Shown: positions 1 through 12,230, numbered from the stretch's first letter. The stretch: 64,000 nucleotides of DNA from Lysobacter antibioticus (GCF_001442535.1 NZ_CP013141.1:1622541-1686540), one strand, 5' to 3'. Made by a program: numbers and translations. The notes: generated by a model not told the origin, from the sequence alone.

Positions 1-256
1 GTTTCCAGCGCTGGGGCTTCGCTCCTGCGCAACAGACGCATTTTCCCACCCACTTACGCCGCCTTGCGCGCGTGCAGGCAGACGAATGCGTCTTCGTCAG
101 CAATCCCGCAGCCCGCCCCGCTCCTGGATGGACGCCGGCCGGCTGCCCAAGGAAGTACCTCGGAGGGTGCGGCACCGCCTCCGCGGACCAAGGCCCGACG
201 CTCGACAGGGGATGCGAAGGGGATCATGCGCAACGAAAGGATCAAGGATGTTTGTC
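1..256. other. Non-coding left edge and leader of the S8 protease gene
   Basis: I find no convincing gene here; the short open frames on both strands are GC-driven. The last part is the 5' leader of the downstream protease and ends in the Shine-Dalgarno sequence AAGGA at 244-248. Confidence 0.5.
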
Positions 257-2332
257 ATGAATCGTAAAGAACGTTCATTGAAATGGACCGCACTGGCTAT
301 CGCGACCGCCGTACTCGTCGCTCCGGCTGCCTATTCGGGCAGCAAGCTGCAGACGTTCTCGAAGTTGCAGGGACCGAAAGCGACGACCTCGGCCAAAGCA
401 GTGAAGAAGGCCGCCGCCCAGACCTACGACCGCTTCATCGTCACCCGCGCGCCCGGCGCGAACGCCAAGCTCAGCGCTGCCGCGGTCAATAAGCAGTACG
501 CCAACGCCGCCAGCAAGCTCGGCATCGGCATCGCCCCGATGCGCACCCTGGCCACCGGCGCCAGCCTGATCCGCACCGACACCAAGCTCAATACCGCTGC
601 CATGAAGGAGCTGGCGATCGAGCTGATGAAGGACCCGAGCGTGATCGCGGTCGAACCCGATCTGCTCAAGCAAAAAACGATGGTCCCGAACGATCCGGGC
701 TACGCGCAGCAGTGGCACTACAAGAACGGCCCGGGCGGCATCAACCTCGAACCGGCCTGGGACATCACCGACGGCGACGGCATCGTAGTCGCGGTGCTCG
801 ACACCGGCATCACCCCGCACACCGATCTCGACGCCAACATCCTGCCGGGCTACGACTTCATCATCGACCAGGAAGTCAGCGTCGATGGCGACGGCCGCGA
901 CGCCAATCCGAACGATCCGGGCGACTGGCACGCCGGCGAGTGCAACATCTTCGGCATCCCGGAAGACAGCAGCTGGCACGGCACCCACGTCGCCGGCACC
1001 ATCGCCGCGGCGACCAACAACGCCAGCGGCGTCGCCGGCGTGGCGCATGGCGCCAAGGTCCAACCGGTGCGCGTGCTCGGCAAATGCGGCGGCTACACCT
1101 CCGACATCATCGATGCCGTGACCTGGGCCTCGGGCGGCAGCGTCGCCGGCGTGCCGGACAACGCGACCCCGGCCGAAGTCATCAACCTCAGCCTCGGCGG
1201 CAGCGGCGCCTGCAGCGTGGCCGAACAGACCGCGTTCGACGCAGCGCGCGCACGCGGCACCACCGTCGTCATCGCCGCCGGCAACTCGGGCGGCGACGTG
1301 GTCAACTTCTCGCCCGCCAACTGCGACAACGTCGTCGCCGTGTCCGCGGTCGGCCCGACCGGCACCCTGGCCAGCTACTCCAACTTCGGCCCGAAGATCG
1401 ACGTCGCCGCACCGGGCGGTTCCGGCGCGCAGCCGGCGGCCGACAACATCCTGTCGACGCTGAACCTCGGCCTGCAGGCGCAGGAAGGTCCGGGCTACGC
1501 CTGGATGGCCGGCACCTCGATGGCGGCGCCGCACGTCGCCGGCGTGGTCGCGCTGATGCAGTCCGCGGCGACCACGCCGAAGACGCCGGCCGAGATCGAA
1601 AAGATCCTGGTCAACACCGCTCATGTCGGCGGTCTGCCGGGCGGCTGCAGCTGGGCCAGCCCCTGCGGTTCGGGCATCGTCGACGCGCGTCACGCGGTCG
1701 CCGTGGCCAACGGCAGCGAGCCGCTGCCGCCGGATCCGCAGGCGCCGGAACCCGAGCCGCCGATCGAGCTGGAGAACGGCATCACCGTGACCAACATCGA
1801 AGTCGCGGCGAACGGCGTGATCAAGTACCAGCTGCTGGTGCCGAACGGCGCGTCGAACCTGTTGTTCGCCATGTACGGCGGCACCGGCGATTCGGACATC
1901 TACGTCAAGTACGGCGCGGAGCCGACCAACACGTCCTACGACTGCCGTCCGTTCACCGCGAGCAACAACGAGACCTGTTTCTTCCCGACTCCGAAGGGCG
2001 GCGTGTGGTACGTCAACGTCAAGGGCTATCGCGCCTCGGCGGGCATGTCGCTGTACCCGAGCTTCGTCGACGCCAATTGGCCGCGTCGGGTCGATGCCAA
2101 GGCCAGCGCGCTGCCGAACCATCGCACCTCGGTCAACCTGTCGTGGGAGAAGGGCAAGAAGAACATCGACATCTACCGCAACGGCGCGATCCTCAAGACC
2201 GTGCGCAACACCGGCGCCAACACCGATACCTTCCGCATCATCGGCAGCGGCACCATGAGCTACAAGCTGTGCAACAACCAGACGCAGGAATGCGCGGATC
2301 CGGTGGAGATCCAGTACAACTCCAGCAAGTGA
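257..2332 (+). CDS. Secreted S8 family serine protease (subtilase)
   Basis: A 691-residue secreted subtilisin-like endopeptidase. The start at 257 is preferred over the in-frame ATG at 248 because AAGGA at 244-248 lies 8 nt before it. Order of parts: basic N-terminus and hydrophobic signal segment, a propeptide of about 120 residues resembling an I9-type inhibitor domain, then the catalytic domain. The triad is visible as D182 (AVLDTGI), H241 (WHGTHVAG) and S421 (GTSMAAPH). After a Pro/Glu-rich linker come a PPC-like beta domain (about residues 515-610) and a terminal fibronectin-like module with two cysteines. The pro- and C-terminal domains are expected to be removed on maturation, as is known for related Lysobacter and Xanthomonas proteases. 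A terminator follows, so it is probably monocistronic. Family assignment is firm; the substrate is unknown. Confidence 0.93.
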   Translation: MNRKERSLKWTALAIATAVLVAPAAYSGSKLQTFSKLQGPKATTSAKAVKKAAAQTYDRFIVTRAPGANAKLSAAAVNKQYANAASKLGIGIAPMRTLATGASLIRTDTKLNTAAMKELAIELMKDPSVIAVEPDLLKQKTMVPNDPGYAQQWHYKNGPGGINLEPAWDITDGDGIVVAVLDTGITPHTDLDANILPGYDFIIDQEVSVDGDGRDANPNDPGDWHAGECNIFGIPEDSSWHGTHVAGTIAAATNNASGVAGVAHGAKVQPVRVLGKCGGYTSDIIDAVTWASGGSVAGVPDNATPAEVINLSLGGSGACSVAEQTAFDAARARGTTVVIAAGNSGGDVVNFSPANCDNVVAVSAVGPTGTLASYSNFGPKIDVAAPGGSGAQPAADNILSTLNLGLQAQEGPGYAWMAGTSMAAPHVAGVVALMQSAATTPKTPAEIEKILVNTAHVGGLPGGCSWASPCGSGIVDARHAVAVANGSEPLPPDPQAPEPEPPIELENGITVTNIEVAANGVIKYQLLVPNGASNLLFAMYGGTGDSDIYVKYGAEPTNTSYDCRPFTASNNETCFFPTPKGGVWYVNVKGYRASAGMSLYPSFVDANWPRRVDAKASALPNHRTSVNLSWEKGKKNIDIYRNGAILKTVRNTGANTDTFRIIGSGTMSYKLCNNQTQECADPVEIQYNSSK

Positions 2333-2350
2333 TCGCAGCGTAGGCAATCG

Positions 2351-2384
2351 CGAAGGGCCCGGATCGCTGGGCCCTTCGTTTTTT
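2351..2384 (+). terminator. Rho-independent terminator after the S8 protease
   Basis: A perfect 10-bp stem (CGAAGGGCCC, 2351-2360, with 2369-2378), an 8-nt loop and a run of six T residues, starting 19 bp after the stop codon. Confidence 0.9.
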
Positions 2385-2617
2385 CCGGGGATGCATCGGC
2401 CCCACTCGATCGCGAGGTCCCGGTCGTGGCCGCCGTCGCATCGTTGCGGCGCAGCGAACGCACACGCCAGACGGCTTCGGATCGCCCAAGGCACTCCATC
2501 CCCGTCCCGGTCGAGGCGGCCTGCGGTCGCTCGTCGTCCGGCCACATCCGGCACGCTTCAGCCATCGCGCAAGCGCTCCATACTCACGAACCCCGGTTCC
2601 AGAACAGCGGAGACTTC

Positions 2618-3514
2618 ATGCGCCATCCTTCATCCGCCCCATTCCGCCCCGCCCTCGCCCGCAGCGGCCTGTTGTTGGCCGTGCTGATCGCCGGCGTGGC
2701 CGGCTGCGACAAGCAATCCCCACCTGCCGACGAGAGCGCGACGGCGGCAACGCCGGCGCCGGTCGCCGCCCCGGTCGTGCGTTTCGACGCCAAGCTCAGC
2801 CTGGTCAACAACAACGGTGCGATCCGCTACGACGGCACCGTCGACAGCGAAGCCACCCGCAAGGCGCTGAGCACCGCCCTGACCCAGGCCTACATGGGCC
2901 AGATCAGCGGCAGCCTCAACGTCGACAAGGCCGCCAAGCCGGCCCCGTGGCAGGACAAGCTGCCGCAATTCGCCGCCGCGCTGACCATGCCCGGCGCCGC
3001 GGTCAGCTTCCAGGGCACCACGATCGAGCTCAGCGGCCAAGCCTCCGACGCCGACCGCGTGACCCTGCTCGAGAAAGCCAAGGCCTTGTTCCCCGGCTAC
3101 AACTACGCCGGCCTGTTCGAGGGCGTCGGCGGCGCGGCCGCCTCCTCCGACGCAGCCGCGCAGGCCCTGGCCGCACTCGAACCCGGCAAGGCCAGCAGCG
3201 CCGAGATCGCCAAGGCGCTGAACCTGATGAACCTGCGCTTCGACGAGGGCAGCGCGCGCATCGCGCCGGCCAGCCTCGACATCCTCAGCCGCGCCGCCAA
3301 GGCCCTGCAAGCCGGCCCCAAGGACGCGCGCTACGAGATCGTCGGACCCGGCGGCGGCGCCGGCCAGCCGGCCGACAACGAAGCCCTGTCGCGCCAGCGC
3401 GCCGAAGCGGTCAAGGTCCAGCTGATCGTCGCCGGCGCCAACCCGGGCGCGCTCGACACCCGCGGCGAACCCGGCGCGGCGGCGACGCCGCTGCGTTTCA
3501 ATCCGGTCAAATGA
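2618..3514 (+). CDS. OmpA-like outer-membrane lipoprotein with BON-like N-terminal region
   Basis: A predicted 298-residue lipoprotein. The start at 2618 has GGAG 5 nt upstream and gives a clean lipoprotein signal with lipobox AGVAGC near residue 27. The middle part (about 45-165) resembles the BON-like repeats found before OmpA domains in some envelope proteins. The last 90 residues follow the OmpA C-terminal pattern: LRFDEGSARI, then LSRQRAEAV. The peptidoglycan-binding loop usually written GHTD is replaced by GPGGGAG, so the conserved Asp is missing although the Arg of LSxxRA is kept. Anchoring to peptidoglycan is therefore doubtful. It stands alone, with a terminator on each side. Specific function is unknown. 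Confidence 0.75.
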   Translation: MRHPSSAPFRPALARSGLLLAVLIAGVAGCDKQSPPADESATAATPAPVAAPVVRFDAKLSLVNNNGAIRYDGTVDSEATRKALSTALTQAYMGQISGSLNVDKAAKPAPWQDKLPQFAAALTMPGAAVSFQGTTIELSGQASDADRVTLLEKAKALFPGYNYAGLFEGVGGAAASSDAAAQALAALEPGKASSAEIAKALNLMNLRFDEGSARIAPASLDILSRAAKALQAGPKDARYEIVGPGGGAGQPADNEALSRQRAEAVKVQLIVAGANPGALDTRGEPGAAATPLRFNPVK

Positions 3515-3562
3515 TCCACCGGCCGCGGGCGCCCGGCCCCGGTCTTGCAAGCTGAATGAGTC

Positions 3563-3592
3563 CGACGGGGGCCGACGGCCCCCGTCGTGTTT
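3563..3592 (+). terminator. Terminator after the OmpA-like lipoprotein
   Basis: An 11-bp stem (CGACGGGGGCC, 3563-3573, with 3577-3587) and a 3-nt loop, followed by only a short T-rich tail (TGTTT). Confidence 0.65.
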
Positions 3593-3792
3593 GCGCACTC
3601 CGCCGGCACGCACGCCGATGCGCGCCGGCCGGCGCCGCGGCCGCCATCGGTGAACCCCAGGCCCCACGGGCCTCGCGCGGATGGTCCCAAGGCTTCCGTT
3701 TTCCGGATTTGCCCCCACCTAGCCCACTCGATACGCTCCTCTGTTCGCCGTCGCGTTTCGCGCCGGCAGCCCTCCCCCCTTGCAGGCACCCG

Positions 3793-6710
<2,918 letters not shown>

Positions 6711-6714
<4 letters not shown>

Positions 6715-7277
6715 CCGATACCCAGCAGCCGCCCGCGGGCGGCAAGAAAGCGGCGCCGCGCAAGCGTGCGCCGCGCAGTCGCAAGGCCGCCGCAGCTCCG
6801 GCCACGGACCTTGCGACCGTTTCGAGCCAGACCGCCGAGGCTGCCGCAGCGCAGGTCGCGGTTACGGTGGCGGCGACGCCGCCGGCCCTGATCCGGGTGC
6901 CGCTGTCGGTACGCTGGCGCGACCTCGACGCCTTCAACCATGTCAACAACTCGAAGTTCCTCAGCTACCTCGAGGAAGCGCGCCTGCGCTGGATGGTCAC
7001 CCTGCCCGGCCACGGCATGGACGAACACGTCGCCCCGGTGGTCGCGGCCGCGCATCTCAACTATCGCCGCCCGATCGAATGGCCGAACGAGCTCGACATC
7101 GAACTGTTCGTCGAACGCCTCGGCAACACCAGCCTCAGCATCGGCCACCGCATCATCGGTGCGACCGATACCTCGGCGGTGTACTGCGACGGCAACGTCG
7201 TGCTGGTGTGGATCCACCGCGAAACCGGCCAACCGGCCGCTTTGCCGGAGCCGGTGCGCGCGGCGTGCACGGCTTGA
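6711..7277 (+). CDS. Acyl-CoA thioesterase, 4HBT hotdog family
   Basis: A 188-residue protein overlapping the uvrA stop by four bases (ATGA). Residues from about 62 onward form a hotdog-fold 4HBT/YbgC-like domain; the segment [12 protein letters not shown] (69-80) contains the conserved Asp and Asn-His pattern of this family, which hydrolyses acyl-CoA thioesters. The first 58 residues are a low-complexity Lys/Arg/Ala/Pro/Thr region, not part of the enzyme fold and similar in composition to the tail of the upstream UvrA. The true substrate cannot be read from sequence. The pairing with uvrA may be positional only. Confidence 0.85.
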
Positions 7278-7296
7278 CGATTATCTGATCGTCGTT

Positions 7297-7327
7297 TGAA
7301 GCGACGGCCGCTGCGCCGTCGCCTTCA
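7297..7327. terminator. Possible bidirectional stem-loop between convergent genes
   Basis: An imperfect 12-13 bp inverted repeat (TGAAGCGACGGC with GCCGTCGCCTTCA) lies between two convergent genes. There is no T run on either side, so it is a weak candidate. Confidence 0.35.
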
Positions 7328-7347
7328 GCCCTGTATGGGCCGTTGAT

Positions 7348-7839
7348 TCAGGGTGCCGCCTTGCGCACCTCGAACTCGCCGAACAGCGAGCCGCCGTCCT
7401 TGAGCGCGAACTCGACCGCGACGCGGCTGCCTTCCTTGAGCGGCTTGTGCGGCTGCATCAGCATCAAATGCAGGCCGCCCGGCTTAAGCTGGGCCGAACC
7501 GTCCGGGGCGATGCGCAACTCGGGCACCGCACGCATCTTGCTGACGCCGTCGACGATGCGCGTCTCGTGCAAGGACACGTCGGCGAACGCGGCGCTCTTC
7601 GCGGAGACGATGGTCACCGGCACCGAGCAACGGTTCTCGATGCGGCCGAAGCCGGCCATCATCGGCATCTGCATCGGCGGCATCCGCACCCAGCCGTCGC
7701 GCACCTGCGCGGCGCAGGCTTTGCCCGCGGGCGCCTTCGCCTGCTGCACGGCGCGGCCCTGCGCGCCGGCCTGAAACACCGACGCCGCGGCCAGCATGGC
7801 GGCGAGCGTCAACCCCGTTCGGATGCCAGATACGTTCAT
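7348..7839 (-). CDS. Periplasmic copper chaperone, PCuAC family
   Basis: A 163-residue exported protein with a signal peptide (MNVSGIRTGLTLAAML..., cleavage likely after QAGAQG). It carries the copper(I)-binding pattern of the PCuAC/DUF461 family with exact spacing: H91, M102, H124 and M126 (H-x10-M-x21-H-x-M). Extra methionines (PPMQMPMMAGF) precede the motif. Family members pass copper to cytochrome oxidase CuA sites or buffer periplasmic copper. It is divergent from the DUF4139 lipoprotein, with only about 50 bp between their starts, so the two may share control. No other copper gene is adjacent. Confidence 0.88.
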   Translation of the reverse strand: MNVSGIRTGLTLAAMLAAASVFQAGAQGRAVQQAKAPAGKACAAQVRDGWVRMPPMQMPMMAGFGRIENRCSVPVTIVSAKSAAFADVSLHETRIVDGVSKMRAVPELRIAPDGSAQLKPGGLHLMLMQPHKPLKEGSRVAVEFALKDGGSLFGEFEVRKAAP

Positions 7840-7891
7840 CGGCCTATGATACCTCCCGCCTGTGGAGGAGTTGACCATGAAGGAGTCGACG

Positions 7892-9460
7892 ATGAAGCAT
7901 CCGCTCAGCCTGCTTGCCCTGGCCTGTTCATTGGCCGCCTGTTCCGCCGCGCCGACCGGCGACGCCGACAAATCTTCGGCCGGCCCCGCCGCAGGGTCCG
8001 AGGCTCCTGCCGAAGCCCCCGCCAGCGATGCGCCCGGCGGCGAAAGCCGGCTCACCGTCTACAGCGGCGATTACGAGGCGCTGGCCACTGCGCGGGCGCC
8101 CAATGTCGGCATGCCCGGCTATGCGCTGGTCGAACGCCCTCTGCGCTACACGCTCAAGAGCGGCCGCAATGCGCTGTCCAGCAAGTCCCTGCCGCCTTCG
8201 ATGGACACCGAGGCCGCGGTGCTGCAGCCGCGCGGCAATGGCATCGCCATCGTCGGACAGCGCTACATCGCCCCGGTCTCGGGCGCGCAGAACGTGGTCG
8301 GCGTAGCGATCGGCCGCAAGGTCACGGTCGAACACACCGCCGGCGGCGCCAAGCAGACCGATACCGGTGTGTTGTTATCGGCCGGCGACGGCCTGACCCT
8401 CGCCCTCGACGACGGCCGCATCAAAGTGATCCGCAGCTACGACAGCTTCAGCCTCGTCGACAACGACAACCTGCTGCCGCGGCAATCGGCCTTGCAATGG
8501 ACGGTCAGCGCCGACAAGGCCGGCGACGCCGATTTCGTGCTGTCGTATCCGATGGGCGGCATGGCCTGGCGCGCCGAATACCTCGCCACGCTGACGCCGG
8601 GCCAAGGCTGCAAGCTCGCGCTCGATGGCGCGGCGCTGGTGGCCAATCGTTCCGGCTCGGGCTTCAACCAGACCCGTTTGAGCTTGGTCGCCGGCGAGCC
8701 CAATCGCACCCGCCGCGAGGAAGTCGGCGTCATGGGCGGCCATGCCGAGCGCTTCGCCGCTGCGCCGATCGCGCAAGCCGCCGACGCGGCGATGCCGGTC
8801 GAACGCGCCGCCGGCGAGTATCACGCCTACGATCTGCCGCAGCCGGTCACGCTCGGCAGCGGCAGCACCGAACGCATCGCCCTGTTCCCGCGCAACGGTG
8901 CGGTCGCTTGCGAACGCATCTACGCGATCGAGGCCGGCGACAACGACTGGCGCCCGCCTACGCCGTTGATCGATCCGAACTTCCAGGGCCAGACCGGCGA
9001 CGTGCCGGTGATGTCCAAGGTCGAGTTCAAGAACGACAAGGCCTCCGGCCTCGGCCTGCCGTTGCCGGCTGGACGCGTGCGCGCCTTCGACGGCAAGGAT
9101 TTCCTCGGCGAATCGCAACTCGCGCACACGCCGCAGGGCGCCGAGATCCGCTTGCAGCTCGGCAAGGTCTTCGACCTCAGCAGCACCCGCGACGCCACTG
9201 GTTTCCAGCTCGACCGTACCGGACGCACGATCACCGAATCGTTTGCGGTGACGATCAAGAACGCAAAGAAGCACGAGGCCACGGTTCGGGTGATCGAACC
9301 CTTGCCGCGCTGGACCGATTGGGAGATCGTGTCGTCCAGCCTGCCGTCGAAGAAGAAGGACGCTCGCCACGCCCAGTTCGAGGTGGCGGTGCCCGCCGGC
9401 GGCGAAACCAAGCTGACCTACACCGTGCGCTATCGCTGGCCCCAGGACGTCAAACCATGA
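7892..9460 (+). CDS. DUF4139 domain lipoprotein
   Basis: A 522-residue predicted lipoprotein (signal MKHPLSLLALACSLAAC, lipobox LAAC). Both ATG 7877 and ATG 7892 have good ribosome sites (GGAGGAG and AAGGAG); 7892 gives the more typical signal peptide. The body, starting LTVYSGDYEALATARAP, matches the mostly beta DUF4139 family; the C-terminal half (SKVEFKND..., about 345-520) is the most typical part. Members occur in secreted bacterial proteins of unknown function. The stop overlaps the next gene by ATGA, so the two are translated together, although I know no functional link between this family and the crotonase downstream. Confidence 0.8.
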   Translation: MKHPLSLLALACSLAACSAAPTGDADKSSAGPAAGSEAPAEAPASDAPGGESRLTVYSGDYEALATARAPNVGMPGYALVERPLRYTLKSGRNALSSKSLPPSMDTEAAVLQPRGNGIAIVGQRYIAPVSGAQNVVGVAIGRKVTVEHTAGGAKQTDTGVLLSAGDGLTLALDDGRIKVIRSYDSFSLVDNDNLLPRQSALQWTVSADKAGDADFVLSYPMGGMAWRAEYLATLTPGQGCKLALDGAALVANRSGSGFNQTRLSLVAGEPNRTRREEVGVMGGHAERFAAAPIAQAADAAMPVERAAGEYHAYDLPQPVTLGSGSTERIALFPRNGAVACERIYAIEAGDNDWRPPTPLIDPNFQGQTGDVPVMSKVEFKNDKASGLGLPLPAGRVRAFDGKDFLGESQLAHTPQGAEIRLQLGKVFDLSSTRDATGFQLDRTGRTITESFAVTIKNAKKHEATVRVIEPLPRWTDWEIVSSSLPSKKKDARHAQFEVAVPAGGETKLTYTVRYRWPQDVKP

Positions 9461-10215
9461 GCTTCGTAGAAACCCAGACCCACGGCGACATCGTCGAAAT
9501 CCGCCTGGCGCGCGCGCCGGTCAACGCCCTCAACCCGCAGTTGTGCAACGAAACGCGCGAAGCCATCGAACAGGCCGTGCACCACGGCGCCCACGGCATC
9601 GTCCTCAGCGGCGGGCCGAAGGTGTTTTCGGCCGGCCTCGACGTGCCGTATCTGCTCTCGCTCGGCGACCAGCGCGATCACCTGCTGCTGGCCTGGCAAG
9701 CGTTCTTCGGCCTCGCCCGCACGCTCGCCGCGGCGCCGCTGCCGGTGGTCGCGGCCTTGGGCGGCCACGCGCCGGCCGGCGGCTGCGTACTCGCGCTGTG
9801 CTGCGACTACCGCATCATGGCCTCGGGCCCGTACCGGATCGGCCTCAACGAAACCCAGGTCGGCCTGGTCGCGCCCGAAGGCATCCAGCGCCTGATGCGG
9901 CGCGTGGTCGGCGCTTATCGCGCCGAGCGTCTGCTGGTCGGCGGCGAGATGGTCGATGCCGACACCGCCCTGCGGATCGGGCTGGTCGATGAATTGGTCG
10001 AGATCGAAAACGTCGCGCAGCGTGGCCGGGTCTGGCTGGAACAACTGCTGAGCCTGCCGCGCAGTGCGATGCTGCATACCCGCCAGCTCGCCCGCGCCGA
10101 CCTGGTCGAAGCCCTGCGGCCGGAGCACATCGAGCTGGATCGTTTCGTCGACGCCTGGTATGCGCCGGATACGCAGAGCGCGCTGAAGGCGCTGGTGGCG
10201 AAGCTGGGCAAGTGA
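9457..10215 (+). CDS. Crotonase-family protein, probably delta3,delta2-enoyl-CoA isomerase
   Basis: A 252-residue crotonase-fold enzyme that begins inside the stop of the DUF4139 gene (ATGA). The CoA/oxyanion segments are FSAGLD (A59-G60) and APAGGC (G108-G109). The segment LNETQVG supplies E132, equivalent to the second catalytic Glu of enoyl-CoA hydratase, while the first Glu position (112) is Val. A single Glu with the string CCDYRIMA...IGLNETQ is characteristic of mitochondrial ECI1-type enoyl-CoA isomerases rather than hydratases. It would shift double bonds of unsaturated fatty acyl-CoA into beta-oxidation. The isomerase call is inference from these residues; membership in the superfamily is certain. 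Confidence 0.82.
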   Translation: MSFVETQTHGDIVEIRLARAPVNALNPQLCNETREAIEQAVHHGAHGIVLSGGPKVFSAGLDVPYLLSLGDQRDHLLLAWQAFFGLARTLAAAPLPVVAALGGHAPAGGCVLALCCDYRIMASGPYRIGLNETQVGLVAPEGIQRLMRRVVGAYRAERLLVGGEMVDADTALRIGLVDELVEIENVAQRGRVWLEQLLSLPRSAMLHTRQLARADLVEALRPEHIELDRFVDAWYAPDTQSALKALVAKLGK

Positions 10216-10335
10216 GTTGAGTAGTGAGTAAAGGTTGAGTAGCGAGTAAATAGCAGTGAGGAACGAGTAAGAGCCAAGGCCGGCTCTGCTCTTACTCACT
10301 GCTCACTCCTGGTAACTCATTCCCAGTAATCACTG
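10216..10335. repeat. GAGTA-rich intergenic repeat cluster
   Basis: Immediately after the isomerase stop there are several variants of GAGTAGTGAGTAA / GAGTAGCGAGTAAA, then the reverse complement (GCTCTTACTCACTGCTCACTC). The two arms can form a long imperfect stem between the converging genes. No coding potential. Confidence 0.6.
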
Positions 10336-10339
10336 CTGC

Positions 10340-11719
10340 TCAAAGCAGCCACACCTCGACCCGCTCGTTGCGATAGCGCGAGCCGGCATCGCCTGCGATC
10401 GGGTTGCGGGCACCGCCCGGCAACGCAGCCGCCAGCGGCAAGGCCGTGCCCATGCCGCGCGCCTGTTCCACCCGCAAGCCGCGCGACATCAACTCCTGGG
10501 CGACCAGATCGGCGCGGTCGTTGCTCATCATCATCGCCGCCATCGTCGAACCGGCGCTGGCATCGGCGAATCCGACCACCAGCAAGCGCCGGCCGCGATT
10601 CGGCGGCAGCGCCATGAAGCTGCGCAGGCGATCCAAATCGCGCACCGCACGGCTGTCGAACACATTCGCAGCCACGCCGCTTTCGCCGGGACCACCGAAG
10701 TTGAAGCGCAGGCTCAGCGGCAGGCGCACCGCACGGCCCACCAGCTCGCGATACTCCGCCGGCCCCGCCGACACCGGCCGCTCGCGTCCCGGCACCAGGG
10801 TCACCGCGAGATGGCCGCTGCGCGCGACCGCACGCTGGCCGGCGCGGGTCATCGCATACAAAGCGAAGCTGCGGCTCAGAGCGCCCATCATCTGGCCGCC
10901 GTACAGATACAGGCGCCGGCTCAAGGGATAGTCCTCGCTCAGCACCTCGGTGCGAGTCGGCGCGATCGCGCGCCCGCCGTCGGCGATCGCCACCGGCTTG
11001 GTGCCGCCGCCGTAATGCTCGCCGATCGGGATCAGGCCGATCGCCAAGGGGTCGGCCGCGACCGCGGCGATCAATTCGCGTGCGTTGCGATGGCGCTGCG
11101 CTTCGCCGAACGCCGTACCGAGCATGACCCGGTCGTTCATCAAGTCGCGCACCGCACCGGCGCCGGGATCGAGATGCAGCCGTACCTCGCCCTGGTTGCC
11201 GCCGAACTCGCGCCATTGCCGCGACTGCCCGGAAAACAGCCGGCGCAGTTGAGCGAAATCCAGGCGCACGACCGGATTGCGGCGATTGACGACGACCGCG
11301 ACGCCGTCGAGCGCGACCACGAACTCCTGGTCCTGCGAGCCTAGATCGCCGAGCTGCCAGCCGGCATCGAGCTCGGCCGCGTTCGGCCGCCGCGCCATCA
11401 TCGCGATCTGCGCCTGGCCTTCGACCAGATCGGTAAACCCCTGCGCCGAATCGCTGCCGGCGATCTCGACGATCAGCGGCTGGCCGTCGCGGCTGGCGTG
11501 GATTTCGGTCAAAGCCGGGCGCGGACGACGGATGCGCATGTCGGAGTAGCCGATATCGCGTAGCCAGGCCTCGGCCAAGCCCGGCACCAACGCATGCCCG
11601 AGGGTTTGAGAACCGTGGATGCGGACGCGTTCGGCGTCCTGGGCACGGGCGGGAAACGCAATCGCAGACAACGATGCGAACAGGAACAACACGAACGGCA
11701 ACCTAACGGCACGCGACAT
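10340..11719 (-). CDS. PstS-like periplasmic binding protein fused to OmpA-like domain
   Basis: A 459-residue exported protein. The start at 11719 is preferred over the GTG at 11728 because GGGGGAG ends 8 nt before it. A signal peptide (to about FPARAQ) is followed by a periplasmic substrate-binding module of the phosphate-binding type II class: IHGSQTLGHALVPGLAEAW near the N-terminus, then repeated patterns typical of PstS-like proteins (LFSGQSRQWREFGG, GLIPIGEHY). The final 120 residues form an OmpA-like domain (LRFNFGGPGESG..., VVGFADASAGS..., LSxxRA-like SNDRADLVAQEL). The architecture suggests an envelope sensor or anchored binding protein. It is monocistronic, convergent with the isomerase gene and far from the pst operon. 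The ligand is unknown. Confidence 0.75.
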   Translation of the reverse strand: MSRAVRLPFVLFLFASLSAIAFPARAQDAERVRIHGSQTLGHALVPGLAEAWLRDIGYSDMRIRRPRPALTEIHASRDGQPLIVEIAGSDSAQGFTDLVEGQAQIAMMARRPNAAELDAGWQLGDLGSQDQEFVVALDGVAVVVNRRNPVVRLDFAQLRRLFSGQSRQWREFGGNQGEVRLHLDPGAGAVRDLMNDRVMLGTAFGEAQRHRNARELIAAVAADPLAIGLIPIGEHYGGGTKPVAIADGGRAIAPTRTEVLSEDYPLSRRLYLYGGQMMGALSRSFALYAMTRAGQRAVARSGHLAVTLVPGRERPVSAGPAEYRELVGRAVRLPLSLRFNFGGPGESGVAANVFDSRAVRDLDRLRSFMALPPNRGRRLLVVGFADASAGSTMAAMMMSNDRADLVAQELMSRGLRVEQARGMGTALPLAAALPGGARNPIAGDAGSRYRNERVEVWLL

Positions 11720-12085
11720 GGCGCGCACTCCCCCTGTACGAACAGCGCGCAGGATGGGTGCGGCCTGTGACGCTGCGATTACGCGACGGCAAGCACAGTA
11801 ATGACGAAGTGGAATGCCCTTATTTCGTCAAGCTGCAACAAGCGAGCGACAAGCGGTCGCGAGTTGCAGAAGTACGCAGGCGCCTGCGACTCGCGACGCA
11901 GCGGGCGACATCGCGGTCGCGGCTCGTGACCGAAGGAAATCCAGTAGGACGCCGCTCCTACCCGGGAGCATCGCACCGACAACGGCCGCTGGCATAAGGA
12001 TTTGCTGTTGCTGTTGCTGTGCGCACTCTCGAACTAGCGAAGGCCATCGAAGACCCGGACGGCGGCGCGGAGGGATGCGCGCCGT

Positions 12086-12118
12086 TTTTCATCGGGACAG
12101 GGATGTCCCGTATGAAAA
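12086..12118. repeat. Inverted repeat with GGGA loop
   Basis: TTTTCATCGGGACA (12086-12099) pairs with TGTCCCG-T-ATGAAAA (12104-12118), with one bulged base and a 4-nt loop. Both ends are A/T-rich, so it could terminate transcription from either side. Confidence 0.55.
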
Positions 12119-12182
12119 ATCCCTGCGTCGGCAACGCTCGTGCGGGCTTGTGATTCAAAAAGAAGCATTTTTCTTTGGTTAG

Positions 12183-12230
12183 CTTTCTTTTGTTGCTTAT
12201 GACAAAAGAAAGTAACCCGCCGCTTTAGTG
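12183..12230. repeat. Double hairpin CTTTCTTTTGT element
   Basis: A perfect 11-bp stem (CTTTCTTTTGT 12183-12193 with ACAAAAGAAAG 12202-12212) is followed directly by CCGCCGCTTTAGTGGCGG, a second stem. From memory, very similar A/T-rich palindromes recur between genes of Xanthomonadaceae; this is inference. Confidence 0.55.

Noticed and set aside
275..2554. A 759-codon open frame on the minus strand opposite the S8 protease
   Set aside because: Its translation is Arg/Asp/Val-rich without motifs, while the plus strand shows a complete catalytic triad; it is a GC-driven shadow.
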